From contig NC_064042.1 of NCBI RefSeq assembly GCF_932526225.1, positions 10,804,540 through 10,864,539 on the forward strand: 60,000 nucleotides of DNA. The letters run 5' to 3'. The DNA comes from Nematostella vectensis (lineage: Eukaryota; Cnidaria; Anthozoa; Actiniaria; Edwardsiidae). A program made the position numbers and the translations under genes. The notes under the pieces were generated by a model that was given only the letters and a program-made list of their open reading frames with translations, was not told the DNA's origin and searched no databases. Positions 1 through 11,250 of the stretch are shown here, one piece after another (positions within the stretch are counted from its first letter, which is position 1; each line of letters starts with the position of its first letter).

Positions 1-1237
1 ATTCTACTTATTCATACTTCCATTTTTGTTCAATTTTTCTTGATATTCCTTATTGTGACGGGTAAGTAATTATAAATTGTATACCCATGTTCGCGATAGT
101 TTATCTTAAGTCATTTGAGCTTATTTTAATCTTACTACTGGTGCTGAGAAGTGGTTTTATTGTTATTGTTCTACTGCTTATTTGGTCGTGTTGGCCCTCC
201 CTATACACTCGAGGCTTCGTCAAAGCTATTTTCCATATCCATATAATCCACATAGCTATTTTAATTAAATACGTTTTATAGTATAATACAATAAGTTCAA
301 GGCTGTTTCAAGGCTGTTGTGGTGTCCCTGCCGTTTGTCTTGTCCCATTTCTGTCTTTATCTTATCTCTATTAATTTATTTATTGTGTATTTGTGCGTAA
401 CCGGCGAAGCTATCAAAATAAAAATAATAAAAAAGCTAATTTGTAACAAAACTTGAAATGAAACGCTATGACACAGGTGCAATTCAATCAGGACTCTTCA
501 AATTTTCAAATTTATTAATTGTAATCAAGTTACGGTTAACAACTTAGACCTTGCCCAATCTAACATTATTAGCCAAGTATCGAGTGGGTTTGACATCCAT
601 GTTGCATAAACAAATATATTTATTTTTGATATTCACATAGTGACGTATTCAATACTTCCTGTGTGTCGATTTCAGCGCTTTCCAGAGGAAACTAAAGATC
701 TAAAACTGTATTATCAGAGATTAAATGCGTTTCTAGTCTATAACCAGTTTATACAGTATACAAATGTTTTTGGGTGTTTCGCCGAAAAATAATTATTTTT
801 CAAAAACTCCTTCATTTCTGTACAAAACTGACTTGAAAAACAAAACAAAACAGACTTGATCTTATATAAAACGTCTTAATATCTGTTTTTTATATCTCAT
901 AATAAAATGTAGAGAGTTAAGTTCTGCTTTTTCTCATTGATGGAAATATGTCATTTTATTAATCCGGTAGGTAAACAACCGTGCACAAGAGTCTTCCAAG
1001 AAACAACAACAACAAAAAGGGTTTCAGCTAGCCTCTACCCAAATAGAACAAAAAAAAAACGACTACGAAGGGCCCAGGATTAACAAGAACATGATGTGAA
1101 ACAGGCATACCAGAAAAGGGCGACCACGAGACAACAAGCAAACCATCTTCCAAAACATAACTAACAACTTGTACTAAGGGCGGGGATAAACTGTGAAAGA
1201 GGCAAAGCAAGTGAGAGATCTCAAGTAAGAAGGCGCA
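1..1237. other. AT-rich region without a recognisable gene
   Basis: I see no convincing coding sequence here. Short open frames (for example 87-281) are AT-rich and lack any domain pattern. The stretch immediately before 1238 would contain the 5' untranslated region and promoter of the receptor gene, but I could not identify a clear TATA box or initiator. Confidence 0.5.
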
Positions 1238-2299
1238 ATGAATCGAACTTTATTTGATAACCTGACCTCAGCTGCTTTCGAGATACCTGGCGGAAACAGC
1301 ACTAATGTTGCATCTTCATTCCGCGAAATTAAACTCACACTATACGTGATTATCTTTCTTATCAGCGCAGTAGGAAACTCACTCGTCTGCATCGTAATCC
1401 TGAGACGACGGCGTATGAAAACAGTAACTAACTACTTCGTACTGAATCTAGCGATAGCAGACCTAGCACTAACGTGTATTTGTATTCCATTTGATATCCC
1501 TGTTCAGGAAATGAACTACGTGTGGCCGTATGGAGGGTTTATGTGCAAGATCCTATACCCGCTGCAGACGCTATCTTTATTCGCGTCTGTGTTCACTTTG
1601 ACTGCTGTCAGTTTAACACGATACTGGGCAATAGTACATCCTCTAAGACAGCAACTTAGTGTGTCAAATTCCAAGCGGATAATTGTAGCTATCTGGGTTA
1701 TATCGATCATTCCCGTGTCGCCTTACAGCTACGTCCTGAGTCACGAAGATGGCAGCTTGTCTTGTGAAGAGAACTGGGGCGACACTTCTATGCGAAAGGT
1801 TTACACCGCTGTTCTATTTATGTTTCAATATGTTCTCCCGCTCACGGTGATCGCGGGCGCGTATATTGGGATCGGTATAGAGCTTCGGAAGCGGCAAACA
1901 CGTGACAGGTCTGGTGGATTGCGTGATGTTCACGCGGAGGAGACAAGAAAGGTGTTACGTATGCTGAAGGTTGTCACGGTGGTATTTGCGGTGTTCGTAT
2001 TACCCACCAATATCATGTGGCTCTGGTTGGACTTTGGCCATGCTGAACAAGAGTACGACAGATTCTGGGACCTCGTGGCCTTCTGCAACATTGTGACGTT
2101 TGCGAACAGCGCCGCGAATCCTATTTGTTATACAGTGCTTAATGAGACGTATAGAAAAGAGTTCAAGTCTTACTTGGTGCGCTCATATACAAGGACAGGC
2201 AGAGAGTTCAGTAGCATGAAAGCCAAATTTAGTCAGACTTCCGCGAACTTTACTCAGTTAAAATCTAACAGGACTCAAACTGTTTCCTCTGCTGTCTAA
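1238..2299 (+). CDS. Class A (rhodopsin-like) GPCR, probable neuropeptide receptor
   Basis: An uninterrupted 353-codon frame encodes a complete seven-helix receptor. The N-terminus has N-glycosylation sequons at N2, N8 and N20. TM1 (about 33-55) has the GN motif, TM2 has the LAIAD motif with D75, and C103 at the start of TM3 pairs presumably with C176 in loop 2. TM3 ends in TRY (127-129), a DRY variant. TM4 is about 148-165, TM5 190-212, TM6 243-263 and TM7 277-300 with NPICY (294-298), followed by an amphipathic helix 8 (RKEFKSYL). The WP pair in loop 1 and the long charged loop 3 resemble peptide receptors of the NPY/NPFF/galanin type. The usual TM6 CWxP is replaced by FVLP. Being intronless and complete suggests an origin by retroposition or lineage expansion, which is common for cnidarian GPCRs. 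The ligand cannot be told from sequence. ATG 1238 is the first methionine of the frame and puts a normal-length N-tail before TM1. Confidence 0.92.
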   Translation: MNRTLFDNLTSAAFEIPGGNSTNVASSFREIKLTLYVIIFLISAVGNSLVCIVILRRRRMKTVTNYFVLNLAIADLALTCICIPFDIPVQEMNYVWPYGGFMCKILYPLQTLSLFASVFTLTAVSLTRYWAIVHPLRQQLSVSNSKRIIVAIWVISIIPVSPYSYVLSHEDGSLSCEENWGDTSMRKVYTAVLFMFQYVLPLTVIAGAYIGIGIELRKRQTRDRSGGLRDVHAEETRKVLRMLKVVTVVFAVFVLPTNIMWLWLDFGHAEQEYDRFWDLVAFCNIVTFANSAANPICYTVLNETYRKEFKSYLVRSYTRTGREFSSMKAKFSQTSANFTQLKSNRTQTVSSAV

Positions 2300-3852
2300 G
2301 CTTCAAAGTACATATCTTGCTCAAAATACATATCCTGCTAGTAGGCGTTTTGTAATGATTATCGCAAAACAAAAAGAACAGCCTCGAGTGATGGTCGCCA
2401 CTATCTTGAGTACCATCTTGAGTAAAACATGAGAAACTAGTGGGCGCCTGCAAACAGGCAAGAGAATCCATATTTGGAGACCGGCCTACCAAGACTGCGC
2501 TAAATGTATAGGATACCAAAAGTGCCATTAATAATATACATGCACAAATTTCTCGATTCTGATTGGCTGCGAGCTGTGCAATTTTCATGTAACACCAGTG
2601 CAGAAAGTTGTAATACCAGTGCAATTATATTTACATTCAAAGTCAAAATCCACGAAAATTACTATTTTCTTACACGATAGGTACTGTATCTTATTCTACA
2701 CAATTTTCAAAACCTTTTTTGATAAAAAACAATTCAAACATTAGAAAAAAAAAAAAAAGAGAGAAATGCCATGAAAATCGTTAGGAATTCGACCGCGGTG
2801 ATCCAAAATTTCTCAGATACTAAACAGATACTAATAAGAAACTAAACAGATACTAACAGAAACTAATAGCAAGTGAGAAACTGTGCGATTATCTATACTA
2901 ATTCATTTGGTTTCACTGAAATACTAATTTTAAAACCGTCTTTAGACCATTGGCTTGCATCGTTTACTTTAAAGAATCATTGCAAATTCACCAAGGCTAA
3001 GTTGTACGTGATTTGTGGTTATTTGTTTATTCGTTTTGCATTCGTGGTGTATTCGAATACAATGCCCTTAAGAAGTCTTATTAAAGACGAAAATTTGGCA
3101 GTGTCGAATACCAGTTTTTGGTGTATTGTACTTTTTTTCTTCTGGTTCACGAATTTGGTCATTTTGTATTTATTCGTGTTGTATTCGCGTATCTATGTGT
3201 GTTCGTGACATCCCTACTTGCGGCAATTTATCAAATTGTTTTCTGAGTTAAGTTTTTTACCATTATAGCAAAAAAGAAAATAATGATAAGAACAATAATT
3301 TGATATTTTTTAAGGAAGCAAAATCAAAACTAGAATAGGCTTATGAAATATGAGCTATGAACTGAATAAAACAAATTCATTGCTTACATCGATGTTATTC
3401 ATTACTTTGAGGTTCGGAAAGGGTAAAGTAAAATGGTGGGACGAGAAACGGCTGGCTAGTAATGACTAATATGTTAGAGCTGCAAATACACATGGCAAGA
3501 AAGGGCGGCCGAGAAAGTGGAGGGGGGATTCCTGTCGAAAAAAGTCGTTTTTGATCTTTGACAATGCTCCTTATAATGTTCCGTGTAAGCCGTTATCTAT
3601 TTTAGCTACGTCTGAGAAGGGCAAAAGGACCTTAAACAACGACGACGACAACGTGGACGACAGCATAAAAAATAGGCCCGTAAAACATACATGTAGCTAC
3701 TGCAGGCAAGTATTTGCAACTGTAATGTTATCATACATTTCTCGGTTATTTCTGATTATAATCATACTATAAAAAGTATTAATGAACGGTATAAGACTCC
3801 AATATATTAAAAAAAAGGAAAAAAGAAAGAAAAAAAAGAAAATATTCAGTGG
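2300..3852. other. Intergenic AT-rich region
   Basis: No gene is supported. It contains the 3' flank of the receptor, a poly-A/AG run near 2743-2765, a short GATACTAA-type repeat near 2815-2870, and T-rich sequence with repeated ATTCG words near 3030-3210. The 111-codon frame at 2873-3208 arises in that low-complexity sequence and is not considered a gene. Confidence 0.5.
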
Positions 3853-3933
3853 GGAGGACTCGAACCCAAGACTTTAGGCAACTTACGGAATCAAATGCAA
3901 CGACCTTAAAGCCACGAAGCCAACACTAGAAAA
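3853..3933 (-). repeat. tRNA-like sequence, possible tRNA-derived SINE fragment or tRNA pseudogene
   Basis: The minus strand contains a B-box-like GGTTCGAGTCC followed by CTCCCCACTG, with a plausible tRNA-sized body upstream and a T-rich tract (3810-3840) downstream. I could not fold a convincing cloverleaf with a matched acceptor stem, so a functional tRNA is not claimed. Confidence 0.35.
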
Positions 3934-4077
3934 GTAGGATACTAAAAATAACCTTATTAGCGAAGCGCCGCGTGAGCGGACCCCCATGTATCACCGCTTA
4001 ATGTAACAACTGCCGCTTAATGTAACACTAACGCTTAATGTAACAAAAATCGCCGCTTAATGTAACACTAACGCTAA

Positions 4078-5048
4078 ACACATTGACCCCTCAACCGGCC
4101 TGTACCGGCTTTGGAAAGTACCCACAACCCAAAAAATTCATAAATGCAAACTAAACACAACAAGATGAAGATACTCAGGCATCAGTCTAAGGGATAAATG
4201 GTCTTGAAGATACGCATCCGACCAAGGTGTTAGCAACTACTCTTAAGCCAAATAATAGCACAGGTTCTTTGACAAATTTCAAATCGAACAAGGAAAGAAA
4301 AGCAGAATCACCCCTCTCAATAAAACGCTCAAAATACAACACAAGGGAGAGAGATCAGCAAACACAGCTCAAGACACAAATAGATACCTTTATTCTGATC
4401 CTCCAGGTTCATTTCCATGGCCTCAAAACACAATGTCCACTCCTTGAAGGCTTGTAAAACCACGAAGATGCCTTTACGGATTACAAAGCATTCTGGGAGA
4501 TCCAGGGGAAAATTCACGAGGGAAGGGCCAGTCAACACTCCTCTCCCCAAAGTCAGATAGTTTTTTATAAGTCTTTTCACCCCGAAGCCAAACAAATCAA
4601 TTCCAGGTCATACAGACCCAGAATAGCAGTGTAAACAATTTTGGAATCAATTTGGTTTTAGAAAAGACAGCATTTAGGAGAGCTGTGGTGATTCATTAGA
4701 AAATTATTTTCTCATCCAGGCAAAGCCAAACAAGAAAAAATCATCATGAATCCACCTTTGCTTGCAAATATCCATAAGCAAAGCACTCAATTATGCCCCA
4801 AAAGACTTCATGATGTCCTGAGACACTGTCCTAATATGCTCATAGCTGTATTTTTGATGAAAAATACAAGCAACGAGGGATTAAAAGTGGGGACCGCAAA
4901 GCACTGTTGGAAAGCTTGGATACCGTTGACTATGTGCAGCTGTGTTTGACGGGCTGTATAAAACTCAGAATAGGGGGGGAGGTATCTGTTTTCAGTCTGT
5001 TTTTTTTTTTTGTAAATTCAGCTCAAAAATAGCCAGGAGTCAATGGGT
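4078..5048. mobile_element. Nested 971-bp non-autonomous element with TAA target duplication
   Basis: The element interrupts the left arm of the larger transposon. Its ends are ACACATTGACCCCT and AGGAGTCAATGGGT, an inverted repeat matching at 12 of 14 positions. TAA occurs directly outside both ends (4075-4077 and 5049-5051). Removing one TAA plus the element restores the host word CGCTTAATGTAAC. A 3-bp TAA/TTA duplication is typical of PIF/Harbinger elements. No long conserved open frame is seen inside. Confidence 0.7.
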
Positions 5049-5209
5049 TAATGTAACAACAAATCGATGCTTAATGTAATAAAACAGTTAACGCTTAATG
5101 TAACAAATTTTCAGCGCTTAATGTAATAACGGACTTAAATGTAATAACCATGAATTTGGATATAGAATTTGGATAGATTACGAAAGAACAATTCGCAAGG
5201 CAACCAAAC

Positions 5210-5740
5210 TTAGGGTAAGTCGTCTAAACGTGGGTGTAACGGGGGGTGTCATTTAGCTTTGCGTCATCAATGACGACATACCATATACGAATATCAATAT
5301 CTTGAGCTACGGGAGTTGTGGCACGACCAACCCTAGGCCAAGTTGTCTAGAGGTCAAGGGGGGTCCAGCAAAATGGACACGTGACATTACGTCATTGATT
5401 ACGTCATCATAACAAGGAAAATCATATCTTTAGCTACGAGAGTTGTGGCACAACCAAACTAAGGACAAGTTGTTTTGAGGTCAAGGGGGGGTCAACAAAT
5501 GGAACACGTAACATTACGTCATTAATGACGTCATCATAACTAGGAAAAATCATATCCTGAGGTACGAGAGTTGTGACACGACCAAACTTAGGCCGTTGTC
5601 TTGAGGTCAAGGGGGTCCAGCAAAATGGACACGTGACATGACGTCAATTATTACGACATCATAACTAGGAAAATCATATCTTGAGCTACGAGAGTTGTGA
5701 CACGACCAAACTTAGGAAACATTCTCTTGAGGTGAAAATC
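5210..5740. repeat. Tandem array, about four units of roughly 120 bp, with CRE-like palindromes
   Basis: Each unit repeats the words GAGAGTTGTG, CGACCAAACTTAGG, TTGAGGTCAAGGGGG, and a GACGTCATTAATGACGTCATCAT-like core. The array forms the interior of the larger transposon. Confidence 0.7.
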
Positions 5741-6194
5741 TGTCGTCCCTTAGGGCCCTTTAGAAACTGTTTACCGGCAAACTTAAACCCTCTTAAATTG
5801 AGAATGAATAACGTAATTCAGGTGTCTTAGAAGGCCTTTTATTTTGATCATCTTTAAAAATAACGCTTCACCGACGGGGTATTACATTCTAAGAGCTCTT
5901 TGGGTTTTTATCTTCTGCGAGCCGAGCATTTTGAAGGAACATTTGACGATCCGGAAAGAACCAAGCACTCGAATTAAACTAGCCAAGCATTTACGACCAT
6001 TGCGAGTACTTGCGAGCAAGTCGATGAACGATTGCGATTCAAAAACTGCTACCCCTAAAAAAATACGACGAAATTAGAATTTGTTACCGACAAATGTCGC
6101 CTTTTTTGTTTTATGTTTAATTAAACAGCGCGGGTAGAATAAAAAAAACACTTCCGAATAGTTCCTTGCTTGATTGTCACTCAAAACTCATTTA

Positions 6195-6500
6195 TACCTG
6201 GGCGGAAACCTAACGATAGTTATCACGAGATACGAGTATTTTAGTTTTAATGACGTCATCAATGACGTCACACCTCACATGGCTATTTATGCACCCCGCT
6301 TGACACCTACGTGACATTCTCAAAGTGTGGTTGCCCGACGATGTTTCTATCCCGAGATATGAGTATTTTCTTTTTAATGACGTCATCGATGACGTCACAC
6401 CTCAAATGACTGTTTATGCACCCCCCTTGACACCTACATGACATTCTCCAATTTTGGTTGTCCGATGATGTTTTAATCATGAGAGATGAGTATTTTCGTC
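6195..6500. repeat. About two and a half units of a 125-bp repeat with TGACGTCA palindromes
   Basis: Two near-identical copies run CGAGATACGAGTATTTT, ATGACGTCATCAATGACGTCACACCTC, then TTTATGCACCCC and CTTGACACCTAC; a third begins near 6475. They lie in the right half of the transposon and are related, in inverse orientation, to the array at 5210-5740. Confidence 0.7.
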
Positions 6501-6769
6501 CTTAGTTAAATTTATGGTTATTACATTAAGCATCAGTGTTCTTACATTAAGCGTTAAGTCCGTTATTACATTACGTTAACTGTTTTATTACATTAAGATT
6601 TGATTTGTTGTTACATTAAGCGGCAATTTTTGTTACATTAAGCGTTAGTGTTACACAAAGCGGCAGTTGTTACATTAATCGGTGATACACCACATACCTA
6701 AGAAAAAGTGGTAAATAAGAAAAATATGGTAACAAATATTGGTAACCCATCGACTCGAGTTTTGGTGAC

Positions 6770-7396
6770 GCGATGTCCGTCCGTCCGACCCTTAAAAGCA
6801 ACAACCAAAAAACAACCAAACTTGGCAGGTGTAATGTATGTGTCAAGGGAGGTGCAAAACTGTGGTCACGTGGTTTGTGGCGTCATCGATAACGTCACTA
6901 GAAGCAAAAATATGATGACGTCAACAAAATAAAAAAAAATATTTCACGAAGGGAACATCTTATGGCAACCAAACCTAGTAGGTGTCATGTTGGTGTCAAG
7001 GGGGTGCAACAATAAGGTCATGTGTTGTGTGACACCATTTATGACGTCACATTAAGCAAAAAACGTGATTTATAGAAGCAAAAACATTTATATCTCTTGA
7101 AAGAAACATTGTTTCACAACCAAACTCGGTAGGTATCATGTTGGTGTCAAGAGGGGTGCACCAATATAGTCACGTGATTGTGACGTCATAAATGTATAAC
7201 AAACATTGTATAACAACCAAACTTGGTAGGTGTCATGTATGTGTCAAGGGCGGTGCCAAAATATGGTCACGTGACGTCATCGATGACGTCATTAAAAGAA
7301 AAACTACCCTGACGCCGAAACATCGTATGACATCTAGACTTGTTATGTGGGGGGAAGGGGGTTTAACAAATTGGGCACGTGATTTGTGAAATCGTT
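6770..7396. repeat. Four degenerate copies of a 120-150-bp repeat related to the transposon interior
   Basis: Repeated words are CAACCAAACTTGGTAGGTGTCATGT, GTGTCAAGGG, GGTCACGTG and TGACGTCATCGATGACGTCA-like palindromes. The sequence lies just outside the right terminus at 6689, so it is either a separate related element or sequence shared with the interior. The short frames across it are repeat-derived. Confidence 0.6.
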
Positions 7397-7796
7397 GAAA
7401 ACGTCAAAAACAGAAATATAATATTTAAAATTTCTTAAATTATTAAGCGAAAATGAAGTTTGGAGCTCCGCTTTTAGGCAATGCCTAAATCTATATATTA
7501 CTGCTTGTATTGAAACGTTCTAAAGCGCACGTCGAGCATGTCGAATTCCAGTAACTTCTCTCTTTCACAAAGATAAAATTCCCGCAACAATTGATCAAAT
7601 TAGTGTTGTGTAATATGTATTTTGTATAATAATCTAAAAAAATGCAAAATCATCATTCGATAAGTAAATTTGCGGGGGCATGTTTGTGTACGAGATAACT
7701 TAAGTTAATATGTTTGAACCTACAGAGAACCTCAATAAAGCTTTGCAACTTGACTAAATGTCGAAAGGAATCAGATACGGGCGAAAAAACTTGAGC

Positions 7797-9948
7797 TTAA
7801 TAGTCGGGTCGCTTAGCGCACAAAAGAGCTCAATCTATACACACCGGACAAAAGCACCAAACTTGGTATCTAGAGGATGAAAAGCAATATTAAGACCGGT
7901 GCCCACCGGTACCATTTGCGGATCCATAAATAAAGAGCAATTATTTTTTTTTTAGAAATCTGGTGTTGCGGGTACCCTGTGGTAAGATTTTCATACCTTT
8001 TCAAGACACAAAAAAGATCAAAATGCACATATTTGAAAACGGTTTCTATCATTTCAGCTGTATTCTATCGAATTCCGTGCCAAGAAACATATAAATAGCT
8101 ATAAAAAGCTACATTTGAAGAAGAAGGAAAACCTACTGGAACCCAGGCCCCGCGCGGCATTGTTTACATCCCTTTTGCTAACATGCAAATAACATAACAA
8201 CTCGGATCATTTGTTTATCTTTTCGTTACGGCCCTATGTTATTTTAAAATCAAAGTATCACAATTGTTTCCGAGGCGAGAGCCTCGCTCTACCCCATGCT
8301 TGTTATGGGTCAAAGCGGGGGAACCGGCAGACGCCCTTGACTTCCAACCACTCGGTCGTATGAAGCCGAAAACCCTAGCTAATAGCATTCCATTATTTAT
8401 ATTTTCATTTTGCAAAAAAAAAAAGGATATCGAACTAATATAGATCGGCAGCGGTGGCTGGCGTCTACAGGTATGGCGCTCAAAACCTTCTGATCGTTAA
8501 AATAAAAGAATAACTCTGGCTTACGTCAGGTTTTGGGCTAAACGTGTCCTCGCTAGTATCGTCAACACTAGAGTTTTTGAACACTTGTTTATAGCACCGT
8601 CGTTTCTTTGGCACCTCGAAGAAAACGTCCCTGAGAAAGGAAAAATCCTTTGTTTGGAAAAGAAATCCCCGCGGACCCTGGGCACATGCTAGCGTACGCG
8701 CATCATTCTGAAAAGTCTCTTTCAGTTTGTTTCAGTTTGTTTCAGTTTTATTACAATAACGGTCCGGCGATCACTGATCCGCACTTTAGGAAAAGCCTCT
8801 AAAACTCTGTCCTTTAGTAGAAAAACCTCCCAAGCGTGTCTCATGTACATTGAGGAGCTCGGACATCAGAAAAAGGAACGTACCATTTTCAACAGCCTCC
8901 ACTTATATATTCTGTTAATATATTTTATAAGCCTGACAAAAGCTCTATACTTTTTTATCATCCTCTCTCGCTTCCTGGAGGCGTTTCCTGTTCTTATGCT
9001 CCACGGCCCCTTTCCATCCCTGAGGTCATCACTAATCATTTTTGGGATAATAAAATAGTCCTCTATTGGTACGGCGATTCGTTGGAGGATGGTTGCTATC
9101 CTGTTAAAAGCATGCGATGCGTTCAACCTCATCACTATGATGCACACGAAGGGAGCAATAAGCACTGTTTTTTTCGTAGTGCCTCTGCTTTTCAGCTTTT
9201 TTTAAAGTGCTTTCGAGCATTAATACCGCAAATTTGTGACAATTCCTGTGCCATTTTGCGCTATTTGCGCAACAAAGAGTTTCTACAGATGTTTATTCTG
9301 CAGAACATCCAAATCCTCTAATATTCTCAAGAAAAAAATCACAACCTAATAACTTTGATTAAGGAGGCATATCTAAAGCATCTTATTGGTCTTTGATGTC
9401 TAGTTGACAGACGCTTACAAGCCCCCTTATTAAATTCATCTCTACCTCTTTTTATTTAGCCAACGTCAAAATACCAGATAATTGAGATTAATCGCAGATT
9501 TAGAAAAAATAAATTTAAAATCAAGACGCAATTTTATGATGTACTTACAGCATATACAGTGCCAATATAAGCCGCCATCTTGGATAACCGTGAGGGGGAT
9601 TGGGTCTAGCTTTGAAAACGTTTTCTCTTAAATAAATCATTTTAATGCAGCCGACGACAGTTTTATCTTGAAATATTAACAAATACTGTTATATTACCCC
9701 TACGAAAAAAAAAAAAACAATCAGATATTTCGCCTTAGTTTTGGAAATACAAGATATTTTAAATTTCACCACATGGAGCCCGTGATGGACGCTTTTTTCA
9801 AATTTTTATTCCGTTATTACACAAAATCCTCAAGTGGTACCGGTGGGCACCGGTCTCAATATTAATTAGCATCCTCTCGGCTTTATGCCAAGTTTGGTGC
9901 TTTTGTCCGCTATGTATAGATTGAAACACTAAGCGACCGGACTATAAA
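7797..9948. mobile_element. Element of about 2.15 kb with long (~120-bp) terminal inverted repeats
   Basis: The left arm (7797-7915: TTAATAGTC, GGTCGCTTAG, CAATCTATAC, GGACAAAAGCACCAAACTTGG, ACCGGTGCCCACCGGTACC) recurs inverted at 9838-9948. The arm contains the internal palindrome GGTACCGGTGGGCACCGGT. The interior has no recognised transposase. A minus-strand 99-codon frame at 8866-9165, rich in basic and hydrophobic residues, is unassigned. No target duplication was identified. Confidence 0.7.
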
Positions 9949-10422
9949 TACCAAATGAGAGCGTGTTTATTTGAGATCGTGTGTTTCGGCACGTATTGCA
10001 AACTCTTTATAAATCAATAACTTGACGTAAAGTTTGAACGATCATAACTCAGAATGTGAATGGAATGCAGCCGCGTTCGAGTTTATCAAACCAAGCTGCC
10101 GTAAAAGCGAATATGTAAAAATTGTTTAACAAAACCCAAAAGCTTTTAATTATTTAGATATGTTCTTCTTTATAAAGTGATTCTACGCTGGCGCTTCGTA
10201 ACGAGCATATCCCAAAATGTATCCGAGGTCAAATTTTCTCATCAAACCCCGCGGTAAATCTTACTTTTTTTTTTCTGCGTGATGACATAGCAGCTTCTCG
10301 CACATGCGCAGTAGCTACAAAAATAGAATGGATTGAGAATTCAGTATTCTTTTCACAATATCCAGTTGGCACACCATTAATGCTGATGTGACCTAAAAGG
10401 ACTCCGGTGGGAATCTTTGAAA
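9949..10422. other. Intergenic, no feature seen
   Basis: AT-rich sequence between the 2.15-kb element and the broken receptor. I see no coding or structural signal. Confidence 0.5.
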
Positions 10423-11250
10423 ATGAACTATACAAATTCGTCCTGTAGTTTTTATCTCTGTGGAAGATATCACAATGTTGGTGTTCTACTTTGTCATGGT
10501 TATATGCGGCTTGATTCTGAACCTGGCCGTCATCTTACTGGTGATAACAAAGAGAGTACTAAAAAAACATGCACCTTTTCATTAGCAACATGGCGCTTGC
10601 CGACCTTCTATCGCTTGCCACAATACCGGTTGTTGCCATAGTATCATTGATCCGCAGAGCTCAAGGGATCCTAACAATGAAAACCTTTGTGAACTTTATC
10701 GTTTCATCACTTATACCGCCATGGGTGTGTCTCCAGTCACTTTGCTCATCATATCGGTAGGGCGACTAAGGGCTGTCTCTTCAACAGTGCGATTGTCACC
10801 GCTCTCACATTGCGTTGCAACACTGTTCACTGTATCTTGGATTACATCGGCAGTACTGATAAGTGGGAAGCCTTTAAATGAATGTACTTTAAAGTCTTCT
10901 AAATATTTCCTGATATACGATATTTCTATCATCATCGTACTCATCGTGTTTGTTGTGCTTTCAATCATTACTATAAATATAGCAATCATCAAAAAACTGG
11001 TCAGCTCCCAAGGCAACGTTAATCTATCGGAAAAACAACACCGGAGAAGACTTTAAAAAGTTTTCCGTTCAGCCATTCGTATGGTTTTATCCTCTACTCT
11101 TCTTTATGCGGTATGTGTCATTCCACGACATATATCACATGTATTTGCTCGATATTATCAGGTCCTCCTATAAATGCTGCGTTTGGTCCATTTCTATACT
11201 TTCTATACTTTGACTGGGTGACTTGCATTTCCATGGCGTATCCTATACGC
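10423..11250 (+). pseudogene. Broken class A GPCR pseudogene
   Basis: Pieces of a seven-helix receptor occur in order but in different frames. The N-tail MNYTNSSCSFYL starts at 10423. TM1 (GLILNLAVILLVITKR) is in another frame around 10465-10560. TM2 (HLFISNMALADLL) begins near 10569 after an A7 run. TM3 begins with the conserved cysteine (ENLCELYRFITYTAMG) near 10680 and has VGR instead of DRY. TM4 (WITSAVLISG), TM5 (10905-11000) and a basic loop follow. A stop at about 11054-11056 interrupts before TM6 (IRMVLSSTLLYAVCVIP), and another stop occurs near 11171. TM7 ends in AYPIRR then a stop, with no NPxxY. At least three frameshifts and two internal stops make a functional receptor unlikely. 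The pieces do not look like a close copy of the intact receptor at 1238. Confidence 0.85.

Larger units (their letters stand above)
3987..6689. mobile_element. Non-autonomous DNA transposon with long terminal inverted repeats
   Basis: The left end (TGTATCACCGCTTAATGTAAC...) and right end (...TTACATTAATCGGTGATACA) are inverted copies. Both ends consist of direct repeats of the word CGCTTAATGTAACA, about ten on each side. The inverted match continues past the first 90 bases: 5049-5155 pairs with about 6500-6610, so the left arm has been split by the insertion at 4078-5048. The interior holds arrays with CRE-like palindromes (5210-5740 and 6195-6500). No transposase is visible. The superfamily is not assigned. 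Confidence 0.75.

Noticed and set aside
2873-3208. 111-codon hydrophobic plus-strand frame
   Set aside because: Low-complexity T-rich sequence with repeated ATTCG words; no motif.
3853-3933. Functional tRNA gene
   Set aside because: B-box-like motif present, but no convincing cloverleaf or acceptor stem; listed as tRNA-like repeat.
8866-9165. 99-codon minus-strand frame inside the 2.15-kb element
   Set aside because: No recognisable family or transposase residues; kept only as a note in the element entry.
10229-10435. 68-codon minus-strand frame
   Set aside because: No motif; overlaps the start of the GPCR pseudogene on the other strand.
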